Assembly (NCBI GenBank): GCA_036556325.1
Contig: DATBJR010000123.1
Span: 1 to 22,085, forward strand
From: DASSCW01 sp036556325
GTDB taxonomy: Bacteria; Chloroflexota; Limnocylindria; QHBO01
DNA: 22,085 bases
Direction: 5' to 3'
Shown here: positions 1 through 6,112 of the stretch, one piece after another
Position numbering within the stretch: the stretch's first letter is position 1
Layout: every line of letters begins with the position of its first letter
Made by a program: the position numbers and the translations under genes
Notes under the pieces: model-generated
Told to the model about the DNA's origin: nothing
Seen by the model: the letters and a program-made list of their open reading frames with translations, nothing else
Databases searched by the model: none

Positions 1-74
1 ACGAGGACATCGATACGCTGAAGCGCGAGGTCGATCGGCTCATGCGCGAGCGCGTCAGCCCCGGCGAGGAGTAG
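1..74 (+). CDS. C-terminal end of an unrecognised protein (5' truncated)
   Basis: An open frame enters from the left edge (first full codon at 3) and stops at TAG 72-74. The 23 visible residues are highly charged and helical in character (a DTLKREVDRLMRER stretch, then a short SPGEE tail), as in the end of an amphipathic helix or coiled coil. Only 2 nt separate this stop from the GTG of the dCTP deaminase gene, and that gene's Shine-Dalgarno sequence (GAGGAG, 66-71) lies inside this tail. The two genes are therefore probably cotranscribed. No family can be assigned from so little sequence. Confidence 0.6.
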   Translation, partial: EDIDTLKREVDRLMRERVSPGEE

Positions 75-76
75 GC

Positions 77-658
77 GTGGTCCTGTCTGACCGTGACATC
101 CGGGCCGAGATCGAGGCCGGCCGGATCGTGATCGATCCCTACCTGCCCGAAGCGGTGCAGCCGTCCAGCGTGGACCTGCACCTCGACCGCCGCTTCCGGG
201 TCTTCCGCAACAACCGCTACCCGTACATCGACGTGCGGGAGGAGCAGCCGGAGCTCACCGAGCTGGTCGAGATTGCCGGTGACGAGCCGTTCGTCCTGCA
301 TCCCGGGGAGTTCGTGCTGGGCTCGACCTTCGAGCTGGTGCAGCTGCCCGATGACCTGGTGGCGCGCCTGGAGGGCCGATCAAGCCTCGGCCGCCTTGGC
401 CTGCTCATCCACTCCACGGCCGGCTACGTCGACCCCGGATGGGAGGGAAATCTCACCCTGGAGCTATCGAACGTCGCCAACCTGCCGATCATGCTGTACG
501 ACGGCATGAAGATCGGCCAGATCAGCTTCCAGCGCCTCACCTCGCCGGCGGAGATGCCGTACGGCGACCCCCGGCTCGGCAGCCGGTACCGCGGGCAACG
601 GGACCCGACGGCCAGCCTGTACCATCGCGACTTCGAGCGCGGCCGGATCCGCCGCTGA
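77..658 (+). CDS. dcd: dCTP deaminase, probably the dUMP-forming (DCD-DUT) type
   Basis: This 193-aa cytosolic enzyme deaminates dCTP in the pathway that supplies dUMP for dTMP synthesis. The trimeric dUTPase/DCD fold is clear. R101-SSLG-R106 is the phosphate-binding motif, the HSTAGYVDPGWEGN segment covers 112-125, E129 in TLELSN is the expected general base, and GQRDPT at 173-178 is the C-terminal nucleotide-binding motif. The active-site blocks resemble the bifunctional actinobacterial enzyme (HSTAG, SNVANLP, MKIGQ) more than E. coli Dcd, which has HVTAH. I infer that it both deaminates dCTP and releases pyrophosphate. GTG at 77 is preceded by GAGGAG at 66-71, 5 nt away. The length is normal for the family. 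The family call is secure; bifunctionality rests on motif resemblance only. Confidence 0.95.
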   Translation: MVLSDRDIRAEIEAGRIVIDPYLPEAVQPSSVDLHLDRRFRVFRNNRYPYIDVREEQPELTELVEIAGDEPFVLHPGEFVLGSTFELVQLPDDLVARLEGRSSLGRLGLLIHSTAGYVDPGWEGNLTLELSNVANLPIMLYDGMKIGQISFQRLTSPAEMPYGDPRLGSRYRGQRDPTASLYHRDFERGRIRR

Positions 659-698
659 TCACCCCGGACCGCGCGTCCGCACACCGGAGGCTCACCGC

Positions 699-1604
699 AT
701 GACGGCGCCCCTCTACGGGATCACCCCTGCGGAGCAGGCCCGCGAGTTCGCCGGTGGCGTCCGCGTGCGCATGCTGCGCGCGGGCTGGTTCCGGCCCGAT
801 GCCGGCGGCTTCTTCGGTGTCGTGCCCCGTCCGCTGTGGCAACGCTTCGGCCTGGAGACCGACGACCGCGGCCGGCTGCTGATGCGCCTCAACCTGCTGC
901 TCATCGAGTCCGCGGGTAAGCGGGTGCTGGTCGAGACCGGCACCGGCGCGCGGATGACCGACAAGGACCGCGACATCAAGGGCATCGAGGGCGGTGATCC
1001 GGCGGAGGCGCTGCGCGCCGTCGGCGAGGATCCGGCCAGCATCGACTTCGTGGTGGTCAGCCACCTGCATTACGACCACGCCGGCGGGCTCGTGGACGTG
1101 AATGGCCGGCCCAACTTCCCGAACGCTCGCTACGTGGTGCAGCGTGACGAGGCGGAGGCCGCGCACGGGGACGAGCTGCGCCTGGCAGGGCTCATGGAGA
1201 CCGAGCAGCTCGACCTGGTGCGTGCCGCGGGGCAGCTGGCCGAGGTGTCGGGCGAGGTCGAGATGGTGCCCGGCGTGAGCGTCCTGCCAACCGGCGGGCA
1301 CACGCGCGGCTCGCAGGCCGTGCTCATCGGCTCACGGGCAGGCGGCCGGGCCGGAGACTCGCATGAGCGCGCCGTCTTCTGGGGCGATCTGATCCCGACC
1401 CGCTGGCAGGTCCCGGTGCGCTGGACCAGCGCCTTCGACGACTATCCGATCGAGGCGGTGGAGATTCGCAACGAGCTGGTGCGCCGCGCCGCCGACGAGG
1501 GCTGGTGGTGCTACTTCACGCACGACCCCGGGGAGCTGCCGGTCCAGATCGAGGCGACCGAAAAGGGGAGCTTCCGCGCCCGGGAGCCCGCGGCGGAAGG
1601 CTGA
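699..1604 (+). CDS. MBL-fold metallo-hydrolase
   Basis: This 301-aa protein has the metallo-beta-lactamase fold. HLHYDH at 122-127 is the HxHxDH dinuclear metal motif. H201 (TGGHTRG), D230 (FWGDL) and H275 (FTHD) supply the remaining expected ligands in the right order. There is no signal peptide, so it should be cytosolic. The set of motifs is that of general MBL hydrolases, including lactonase-like members, but the substrate cannot be read from the sequence. ATG at 699 has GGAGG at 686-690, 8 nt upstream, which makes this start good. It lies 40 nt after dcd in the same direction and could be cotranscribed with it, although no functional link is evident. Confidence 0.9.
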   Translation: MTAPLYGITPAEQAREFAGGVRVRMLRAGWFRPDAGGFFGVVPRPLWQRFGLETDDRGRLLMRLNLLLIESAGKRVLVETGTGARMTDKDRDIKGIEGGDPAEALRAVGEDPASIDFVVVSHLHYDHAGGLVDVNGRPNFPNARYVVQRDEAEAAHGDELRLAGLMETEQLDLVRAAGQLAEVSGEVEMVPGVSVLPTGGHTRGSQAVLIGSRAGGRAGDSHERAVFWGDLIPTRWQVPVRWTSAFDDYPIEAVEIRNELVRRAADEGWWCYFTHDPGELPVQIEATEKGSFRAREPAAEG

Positions 1605-1627
1605 TTCGCGAGGGTCCAATCCGCCCT

Positions 1628-1633
1628 CTATCA
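1628..1633 (+). promoter_or_regulatory. Possible -10 box upstream of the blue-copper lipoprotein
   Basis: TATCAT lies about 42 nt before the TTG start, in the 71-nt gap after the MBL gene. A weak -35-like TTCGCG sits at 1605-1610 with a 17-nt spacer. The implied start of transcription is near 1640, giving a leader of about 35 nt that carries the GAGG ribosome-binding site. This is a motif match only. Confidence 0.35.
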
Positions 1634-1675
1634 TGGGGAAGCCCTACAGCTGCCCCCACCCAACGAGGTCCCATC

Positions 1676-2110
1676 TTGCTTCTGCCTGTCTCGCGCCGCG
1701 CCGCGGCGCTCACCGTCGCAGTCCTGGTCACCGTTCTCGCCGCCTGTTCGAGCGGGGCGGCCATCACCCCGCTGCCTTCCGGCGCCGAGCCGCCCAGTAA
1801 CTGCGCCAAGGTGGAGGACGGCGTGATCACCCTGTCGGCCAAGGACCTGCAGTTCAGCGCCCCGTGCCTGGTGGCCAATGCCGGCGAGGCGTTCACCATC
1901 CACTTCACCAACCGGGAGGACATGCCCCACAACGTGGCGGTCTTCACCGACAGCACCAAGAGCACGACCATCATGCAGGGCGACATCATTCCGAGCGCAG
2001 GCCAGTCGAAAGACTACGAGGTGCCGGCCCAGGACGCGGGGCAGTACTACTTCGACTGCCAGGTGCATCCGGAGCAGATGAACGGCGCGCTCTACGTGGT
2101 CGGCTCCTAG
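1676..2110 (+). CDS. Blue-copper (cupredoxin) lipoprotein
   Basis: This 144-aa lipoprotein begins with a signal peptide containing RR followed by a hydrophobic stretch ending in the lipobox LAAC (C24). It should be anchored on the outer face of the membrane. The rest is a cupredoxin domain with a complete type 1 copper set: H85 in MPHN, then C128, H131 and M135 in the CxxHxxxM loop (FDCQVHPEQMNG). C43 and C64 may form a disulfide. The likely role is electron transfer or copper binding at the cell surface; the partner is unknown. I chose TTG at 1676 because GAGG (1665-1668) is 7 nt upstream and the signal peptide begins right there. Longer in-frame versions run back through the MBL gene and are improbable. 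The stop interlocks with that of the convergent glutaredoxin-like gene. Confidence 0.88.
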   Translation: MLLPVSRRAAALTVAVLVTVLAACSSGAAITPLPSGAEPPSNCAKVEDGVITLSAKDLQFSAPCLVANAGEAFTIHFTNREDMPHNVAVFTDSTKSTTIMQGDIIPSAGQSKDYEVPAQDAGQYYFDCQVHPEQMNGALYVVGS

Positions 2111-2343
2111 CGCTCGTCCACCAGCGCACGCAGGTCGGGGCCGGTGATCGGCGCCTCCAGGCGGTCCACGCCGTCCAGCGCGATCACCGGCACCCGGAAG
2201 CCGTAGCGCACGACCAGCTCGTCATCGCCGTCGATGTCGACGCGGTGATAGCCGTCGGCGCCGATGAGCCCGTCGAGCATGACGCGCACCTCGTCACACA
2301 GGTGACAGCCGTCTCGCTCGTAGAGGGTCAGCCTTCCGCTCAC
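2107..2343 (-). CDS. Small glutaredoxin/thioredoxin-fold protein (DUF836-like)
   Basis: This 78-aa protein has a thioredoxin-fold redox motif, C13-H-L-C16, after a short beta strand (LTLYERDGC). The expected cis-proline follows at P52 in the FRVPVI strand. Length and layout match the small glutaredoxin-like DUF836 family, which are cytosolic thiol-disulfide proteins with mostly unknown partners. The start is GTG at 2343. No convincing Shine-Dalgarno sequence precedes it, so leaderless translation is possible. It converges on the copper lipoprotein and shares the palindrome CTAG (2107-2110), so each gene uses part of it as its stop. With CcdA and two cupredoxin-like genes nearby, a thiol-redox role in copper or cytochrome assembly is plausible but inferred. 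Confidence 0.8.
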   Translation of the reverse strand: MSGRLTLYERDGCHLCDEVRVMLDGLIGADGYHRVDIDGDDELVVRYGFRVPVIALDGVDRLEAPITGPDLRALVDER

Positions 2344-2395
2344 GACCCGATGATACGGACCCGGGGTTCCGCGGACGGCTGTGGCGGGCGGCGGG

Positions 2396-2401
2396 TACGA
2401 T
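2396..2401 (+). promoter_or_regulatory. Possible -10 box of the tRNA-Arg gene
   Basis: TACGAT sits 12 nt before the first base of the mature tRNA, a normal distance for a tRNA promoter with a short 5' leader. No clear -35 hexamer was seen at the expected distance. Confidence 0.35.
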
Positions 2402-2413
2402 TGGTGAGGCGCC

Positions 2414-2489
2414 GCCCCCGTAGCTCAGCGGATAGAGCGAGGCCGTCCTAAGGCCTGCGTCGGGGGTTCGATTCCCTCCGGGGGCGCCA
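2414..2489 (+). tRNA. tRNA-Arg (anticodon CCU)
   Basis: A complete cloverleaf can be drawn. The acceptor stem is GCCCCCG/CGGGGGC (2414-2420 with 2479-2485). The D stem is GCTC/GAGC (2423-2426 with 2435-2438). The anticodon stem is AGGCC/GGCCT (2440-2444 with 2452-2456) around the loop GTCCTAA, with anticodon CCT at 2447-2449. A 5-nt variable region is followed by a T stem GGGGG/CCCTC with loop TTCGATT. The discriminator is G2486 and CCA is encoded at 2487-2489. It reads AGG codons. The base at position 32 is G, where a pyrimidine is usual. All stems otherwise pair, with one G-T in the T arm. Confidence 0.96.
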
Positions 2490-2544
2490 CCGTTCCTGCC
2501 GAGACCCGGCGACCGCTCGCCAAACGACGACTGCCAGGCGTCCG

Positions 2545-2550
2545 TACAAT
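2545..2550 (+). promoter_or_regulatory. -10 box for leaderless aquaporin transcript
   Basis: TACAAT ends 6 nt before the aquaporin ATG at 2557, and no Shine-Dalgarno sequence lies in between. If used, transcription would start at or next to the A of the ATG, giving a leaderless mRNA. No good -35 hexamer is visible. Confidence 0.45.
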
Positions 2551-2556
2551 CGCGCC

Positions 2557-3267
2557 ATGAACAGGCTCTCCGCAGCCCTTGTCGCCGAGGCAGTCGGCAC
2601 GTTTCTCTTCTTCTTCGTTGGCGCCGGATCGGTCGTCCTGGCCGCGCAGGCCGGTGCCAATGGCCCCGGCCTGGTCGGCATCGCCTTTGCCCACGGGCTG
2701 GCGCTGGCCGTCCTCGTGTCGGCCTTCGGCGCGATCTCGGGTGGCCACTTCAACCCGGCGGTGACCGTCGCCGTGCGGCTGGCGGGTCGCATCGAGTGGA
2801 CGCATGCCGCGTCCTACGTCGTTGCGCAGCTCGTTGGGGCTGCCGGCGCGGGGTACCTGCTGGCGATCGTCATGCCCGACGCGGCGGCCAAGGCCTCGTT
2901 CCTTGGCACGCCGACGCTCGATCCGGCCATCAGCGTCGGCGCGGGGATCGCCATCGAGGCCGTGCTCACCCTGCTGCTGGTGTTCGCGGTCTTCGGGACC
3001 GCGGTCGACCGGCGCGCGCCACGGCTGGGTGGCATGGCCATCGGCCTGGCGGTTGCGGCCGACGTGCTGATGGGCGGCCCGCTGACCGGCGCGGCCATGA
3101 ACCCGGCGCGCTGGTTCGGCCCGGCGCTGGCGTCGGGCCACTGGGACAACTGGTACGTGTGGTGGATCGGCCCGCTGATCGGCGCCATCGTGGCCGCGGT
3201 GATCTATCGCTACGTGCTGGAGGGAGAGGCGGAGCCAGGCGTCACGCCGGCGACGCCGGAGGGCTGA
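2557..3267 (+). CDS. Aquaporin (MIP family channel)
   Basis: This 236-aa integral membrane channel has six predicted membrane segments. Both half-helix motifs are present: NPA at 66-68 (GGHFNPAVT) and NPA at 182-184 (AAMNPARWFGPA). By alignment from these motifs, the aromatic/arginine filter is H46, V170, A179 and R185. That is unlike E. coli AqpZ (F, H, T, R) and close to plant tonoplast (TIP) channels (H, I, A or G, R). It should pass water and possibly small neutral solutes such as ammonia or peroxide; substrate range is inference. ATG at 2557 has no Shine-Dalgarno sequence but follows a TACAAT box, so it is probably leaderless. It stands alone between the tRNA and the convergent SMR gene. 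Confidence 0.95.
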   Translation: MNRLSAALVAEAVGTFLFFFVGAGSVVLAAQAGANGPGLVGIAFAHGLALAVLVSAFGAISGGHFNPAVTVAVRLAGRIEWTHAASYVVAQLVGAAGAGYLLAIVMPDAAAKASFLGTPTLDPAISVGAGIAIEAVLTLLLVFAVFGTAVDRRAPRLGGMAIGLAVAADVLMGGPLTGAAMNPARWFGPALASGHWDNWYVWWIGPLIGAIVAAVIYRYVLEGEAEPGVTPATPEG

Positions 3268-3290
3268 GCGGCCCGCATCTCGCCAAAGTC

Positions 3291-3324
3291 CGCCGCCGTT
3301 GGCGTTAGCCACCGCTGGGCGGCG
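3291..3324. terminator. Possible hairpin terminator after the aquaporin gene
   Basis: CGCCGCC (3291-3297) pairs with GGCGGCG (3318-3324), and an inner TGGC-GTTA-GCCA hairpin lies at 3300-3311. It is 23 nt after the aquaporin stop. No T-tract follows, which is common in high-GC genomes. The rest of the 217-bp gap (3268-3484) between the convergent aquaporin and SMR genes shows no supportable gene or repeat. Confidence 0.4.
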
Positions 3325-3484
3325 AAATGGCCGCGCTGCGCGATCCGCTCGTGCTCCGGCGCGCTTCCTCCGCCGCCCCTGACCCGCGTACGGCCAGCCA
3401 GGTTGGCAGTTGGCGACCATCGGGCGCAAGCGCGGCGTAATGCCACCCAGGGGCGACATCCGGCGACTCGCGCACGCGCGGTGG

Positions 3485-3811
3485 CTAGGCGCTGCTCCCC
3501 ATCCCGTTCAGCATCACCACCCCCAGGATGATCAGCCCGATGCCCGCCAGCTTCACCCCGTCCAGCACCTCGCGGAACAGGACCCAGCCGATCACCACGA
3601 TCGCCGCGGTCCCGATGCCCGACCACACGGCGTAGACCACGCCCAGGGGAATCGAGCGCAGCGCGACGGAGAGGCCGTAGAAGCTGATCGCGTAGCCCAC
3701 CACCACCACGCCGCCCCAGCCGAGGTTGCGGAACCCGTCGGACAGCTTGAGGGCCGTGGTCGCCACGATTTCCGAGCTGATCGCCAGGGCCAGCCACAGC
3801 ACGGGATGCAT
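3485..3811 (-). CDS. SMR-family multidrug transporter, EmrE-like
   Basis: This 108-aa inner-membrane protein has four hydrophobic helices and belongs to the small multidrug resistance family, which exports cationic compounds in exchange for protons as a dimer. With ATG at 3811 as the start, the key residues fall at exactly the EmrE positions: E14 (SSEIVATT), Y40, Y60 and W63 (VVYAVWSGIG). This alignment is why I prefer it to the in-frame ATG four codons upstream (3823). GGAGGAG also lies directly before 3811. The WSG context favours the Qac/EmrE branch over the guanidinium-exporting branch. It is the last gene of a four-gene minus-strand unit, 25 nt after ccdA. Its place beside redox genes is odd and could be simple cotranscription. 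Confidence 0.9.
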   Translation of the reverse strand: MHPVLWLALAISSEIVATTALKLSDGFRNLGWGGVVVVGYAISFYGLSVALRSIPLGVVYAVWSGIGTAAIVVIGWVLFREVLDGVKLAGIGLIILGVVMLNGMGSSA

Positions 3812-3836
3812 CGGCTCCTCCATGGGCTTCCGGGGC

Positions 3837-4553
3837 TTACAGGATGGTGAAGAGGCTCGCCATCCGGGTGAAGGCGTCCAGGTAGATCAGCACGCCCATG
3901 GCCATGATGAAGACGCCGGAGATGACCTGCACGGCCCGATGGTGCCGCCGCAGCACGTCGAAGGCCGGTTTCAGCGACGGCAGCGCCACGGCGGCAAGCA
4001 GGAACGGCACCGCCAGGCCCAGTGAGTAGGCGACCAGCAGCAGCGCCGCTGCGCCGACGTCCTGCGACGAGGCGCCCATGGTCAGGATCGCGCCGAGCAC
4101 GGCGCCGATGCACGGCGTCCAGCCGATGGCCACCAGGACCCCCAGCCCCACCGCCCGGGCGTTGCGCGCCGCCGGCAGCAGCTGCATCGGGGGCCGGGCA
4201 CTGAGCCGGTCGAGGATCGGCCCGAAGATGCCGGTGGTGACCAGGCCCAGGCCAACGATCAGGATGCCGGCCACCTGGCGCACCAGCGGCCGGTCCTGCC
4301 CGAACAGCGGCTGGCCGATGAGCCCCACCGAGATGCCGAGCAGGATGAACAGCACGCTGAAGCCGAGCACGAACAGCAGCGCCTGGCCCATCACCGCCCC
4401 GCGCCACGCCACGCGGGTGTTGGCCGGACCATCGGCCAGCGCGGCGGTCTCGCCCAGGAAGGCCAGGTAGACCGGGACCAGGGCCAGGACGCAGGGCGAG
4501 ACGAAGCTCAGCACCCCCGCGCCGAAGGCGAGCGCCAGGCTGACGTCGCTCAT
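3837..4553 (-). CDS. ccdA: CcdA-family thiol-disulfide membrane transporter
   Basis: This 238-aa membrane protein has six predicted helices and moves reducing equivalents from cytosolic thioredoxin to the outer face of the membrane, usually for cytochrome c or copper-site maturation. The paired cysteines of the family are present: C21 in SFVSPCVLALVP near the start of the first helix, and C148 in GWTPCIG of the fourth. Each follows the typical proline. The start is ATG at 4553, with GAG-rich sequence just upstream. An in-frame extension to 4652 would run back into the preceding gene and is unlikely. It begins 10 nt after the stop of the large membrane protein gene, so coupling is likely. No extracytoplasmic thioredoxin such as ResA or CcmG is in the window. 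Confidence 0.92.
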   Translation of the reverse strand: MSDVSLALAFGAGVLSFVSPCVLALVPVYLAFLGETAALADGPANTRVAWRGAVMGQALLFVLGFSVLFILLGISVGLIGQPLFGQDRPLVRQVAGILIVGLGLVTTGIFGPILDRLSARPPMQLLPAARNARAVGLGVLVAIGWTPCIGAVLGAILTMGASSQDVGAAALLLVAYSLGLAVPFLLAAVALPSLKPAFDVLRRHHRAVQVISGVFIMAMGVLIYLDAFTRMASLFTIL

Positions 4554-4563
4554 CTCGCTCGGC

Positions 4564-6108
4564 TCAGCGCAGGCGGAAGGCGGCCGGGGCGACGCCGGGC
4601 TCGAGGGTGATGGGCGCGGCGATGATCCACAGCGACAGCACGGTGTAGCCAATCATCAGGACCACCAGCGGCAGCCCGGCCAGCACCGGACGCGACGGGG
4701 AGTCGCGCAGGGCGATCCGGTGCGCGAGCACCACGGCGACGATGTGCCCCAGCACGATGGCGCCGACCGAGAGGTACCAGACGCCGCTGACCGGCATCCA
4801 GTCCAGCGGTGGGGCGGCGGTGTCCAGTGGATCGGCCAGGAGGCCCGGCAGCCAGACGATGCCCTGCACCAGCAGGGTGAGGTAGTGGGCAATCAGGTAG
4901 CCGCCGGCGATGGGCAGGAGGGTGGAGGCGTACACCCCGGCCATGGCGCCCATTCGCGGGGGGTCATGCGCGGCGTCATGCAGCGCCCGGGTGAGCCAGG
5001 CCGCCAGGCTGAAGGCGGTCAGGAAGGCCAGCCAGGTGCCCAGCAGGCCAACCGTCTGGACCGCCAGGACGCTGTCCAGCGCGCCGAACACGCCCGAAGC
5101 GGCGGGAAACAGGAACGAACCGATGGAGCCCCACAGGACCGTCTCCTTGAGGCCATCGAAGGTGACCCCGGCCAGCGCCAGCACGATGAACGCGGCATCG
5201 GTCCAGCCCACCCGGCGCACCTCGGTGAGGCCGGCGAACCACGGACGCAGCTCGGCACGCCGCTCGCCGGGATCCGCCGCGGTGGCGCACTCGGGGCAGT
5301 CGACGCAGCGGTTCGGGTCGCAGGCTTCCGTGCAGCCCTCGCAGACGGTCGGTTCGACCACTCGCCGGCCGATGGGGCCGATGCGTCCCAGCCAGCCAAG
5401 GAGCACCTCGAACAGCTCGGCGTCGCGCAGCCACGCGACGCGGCCGAAAACGAGCATCCCGAGCACGGTGAGGAGGGTGTAGGCGAGCAGCAGGGTCGCC
5501 ACCGTGCCCGGCTCCACCTTGCCGGGCAGGATGAGCTCGCACCACAGGGCCGTGAACAGGAAGACGACGGCGGGCCAGCGTCCCAGACCGGCGGGGTAGG
5601 CGACGCCAAAATCGAGCCGCTGCAGCCCCATCCGGCGCCCGAGCCATTCGAGCGCCCCGAATGTTGAACGGAACAGACTCAGGCTCGGCCACGGGTTGCC
5701 GAGGAACACGGCGGACAGTGGCAGGCCGACCCAGACGCCGATCCAGAACAGGACCGCGGGCAGCGGCGACCCCGGATCCACGACGTACCCGGCGAGGATC
5801 GTCCCGTACCACCACACCAGCCCGAGCACCAGCAGGACGACCGACGTGGCACGCCCGAGGCCCGGCGCCACCGGCACCACTGGATAGCGCGGCTCGGCTC
5901 CCGCGGGTCGCACGACGACCACGCTGACCACGAACGACGCCGCCACGGCCAGCGCCGCTCCGGCGAGGTACAGCACCAGCGGCACCGGGAGGGTGAAGAC
6001 CTGGCCGATGGCGTGGCCCAGCGCCGCCGCCGGCATGAGCACGCTCGCGGCCGTGACCGCGGAGATGCTGATGAGCCCCCGCCTCACCACTCGCGCCGCG
6101 CCTGGCAC
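4564..6108 (-). CDS. Large polytopic membrane protein with six-cysteine loop, function unknown
   Basis: This is a membrane protein of about 514 aa. After a signal-like N-terminus ending in ALGHA there are about ten or eleven hydrophobic helices. A hydrophilic loop after the sixth hydrophobic segment holds C256, C259, C263, C268, C271 and C274 (spacing C-x2-C-x3-C-x4-C-x2-C-x2-C). By the positive-inside rule the loop is cytosolic. Histidines at 377, 381 and 408 lie in or near later helices (LHDAAHD, IAHYL). From memory, relatives in Actinomycetota databases carry the name fenitrothion hydrolase and follow an HGYD lipoprotein as here. That label should not be taken as function. A role in metal or electron handling is inferred from the Cys/His residues and the neighbouring ccdA. 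I chose GTG at 6108 for the AGGAG at 6119-6123; GTGs at 6090 and 6087 are alternatives. Confidence 0.8.
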   Translation of the reverse strand: MPGAARVVRRGLISISAVTAASVLMPAAALGHAIGQVFTLPVPLVLYLAGAALAVAASFVVSVVVVRPAGAEPRYPVVPVAPGLGRATSVVLLVLGLVWWYGTILAGYVVDPGSPLPAVLFWIGVWVGLPLSAVFLGNPWPSLSLFRSTFGALEWLGRRMGLQRLDFGVAYPAGLGRWPAVVFLFTALWCELILPGKVEPGTVATLLLAYTLLTVLGMLVFGRVAWLRDAELFEVLLGWLGRIGPIGRRVVEPTVCEGCTEACDPNRCVDCPECATAADPGERRAELRPWFAGLTEVRRVGWTDAAFIVLALAGVTFDGLKETVLWGSIGSFLFPAASGVFGALDSVLAVQTVGLLGTWLAFLTAFSLAAWLTRALHDAAHDPPRMGAMAGVYASTLLPIAGGYLIAHYLTLLVQGIVWLPGLLADPLDTAAPPLDWMPVSGVWYLSVGAIVLGHIVAVVLAHRIALRDSPSRPVLAGLPLVVLMIGYTVLSLWIIAAPITLEPGVAPAAFRLR

Positions 6109-6112
6109 GGAA

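Noticed and set aside
537..1301. Long minus-strand open frame (about 254 codons) opposite the MBL gene
   Set aside because: It is a by-product of the GC-rich codon pattern of the MBL gene, which has full metal motifs. The reverse frame is His/Ala/Arg-rich with no recognisable domain.
3268..3484. Possible gene in the largest non-coding gap
   Set aside because: Frames crossing it extend far into the SMR or aquaporin genes and show no domain, start signal or hydrophobic pattern. Only a weak hairpin is supportable.
4564..6108. Naming the polytopic protein a fenitrothion hydrolase
   Set aside because: The label is recalled from database entries only. The sequence shows a multi-helix membrane protein with a Cys cluster and no recognisable hydrolase site.
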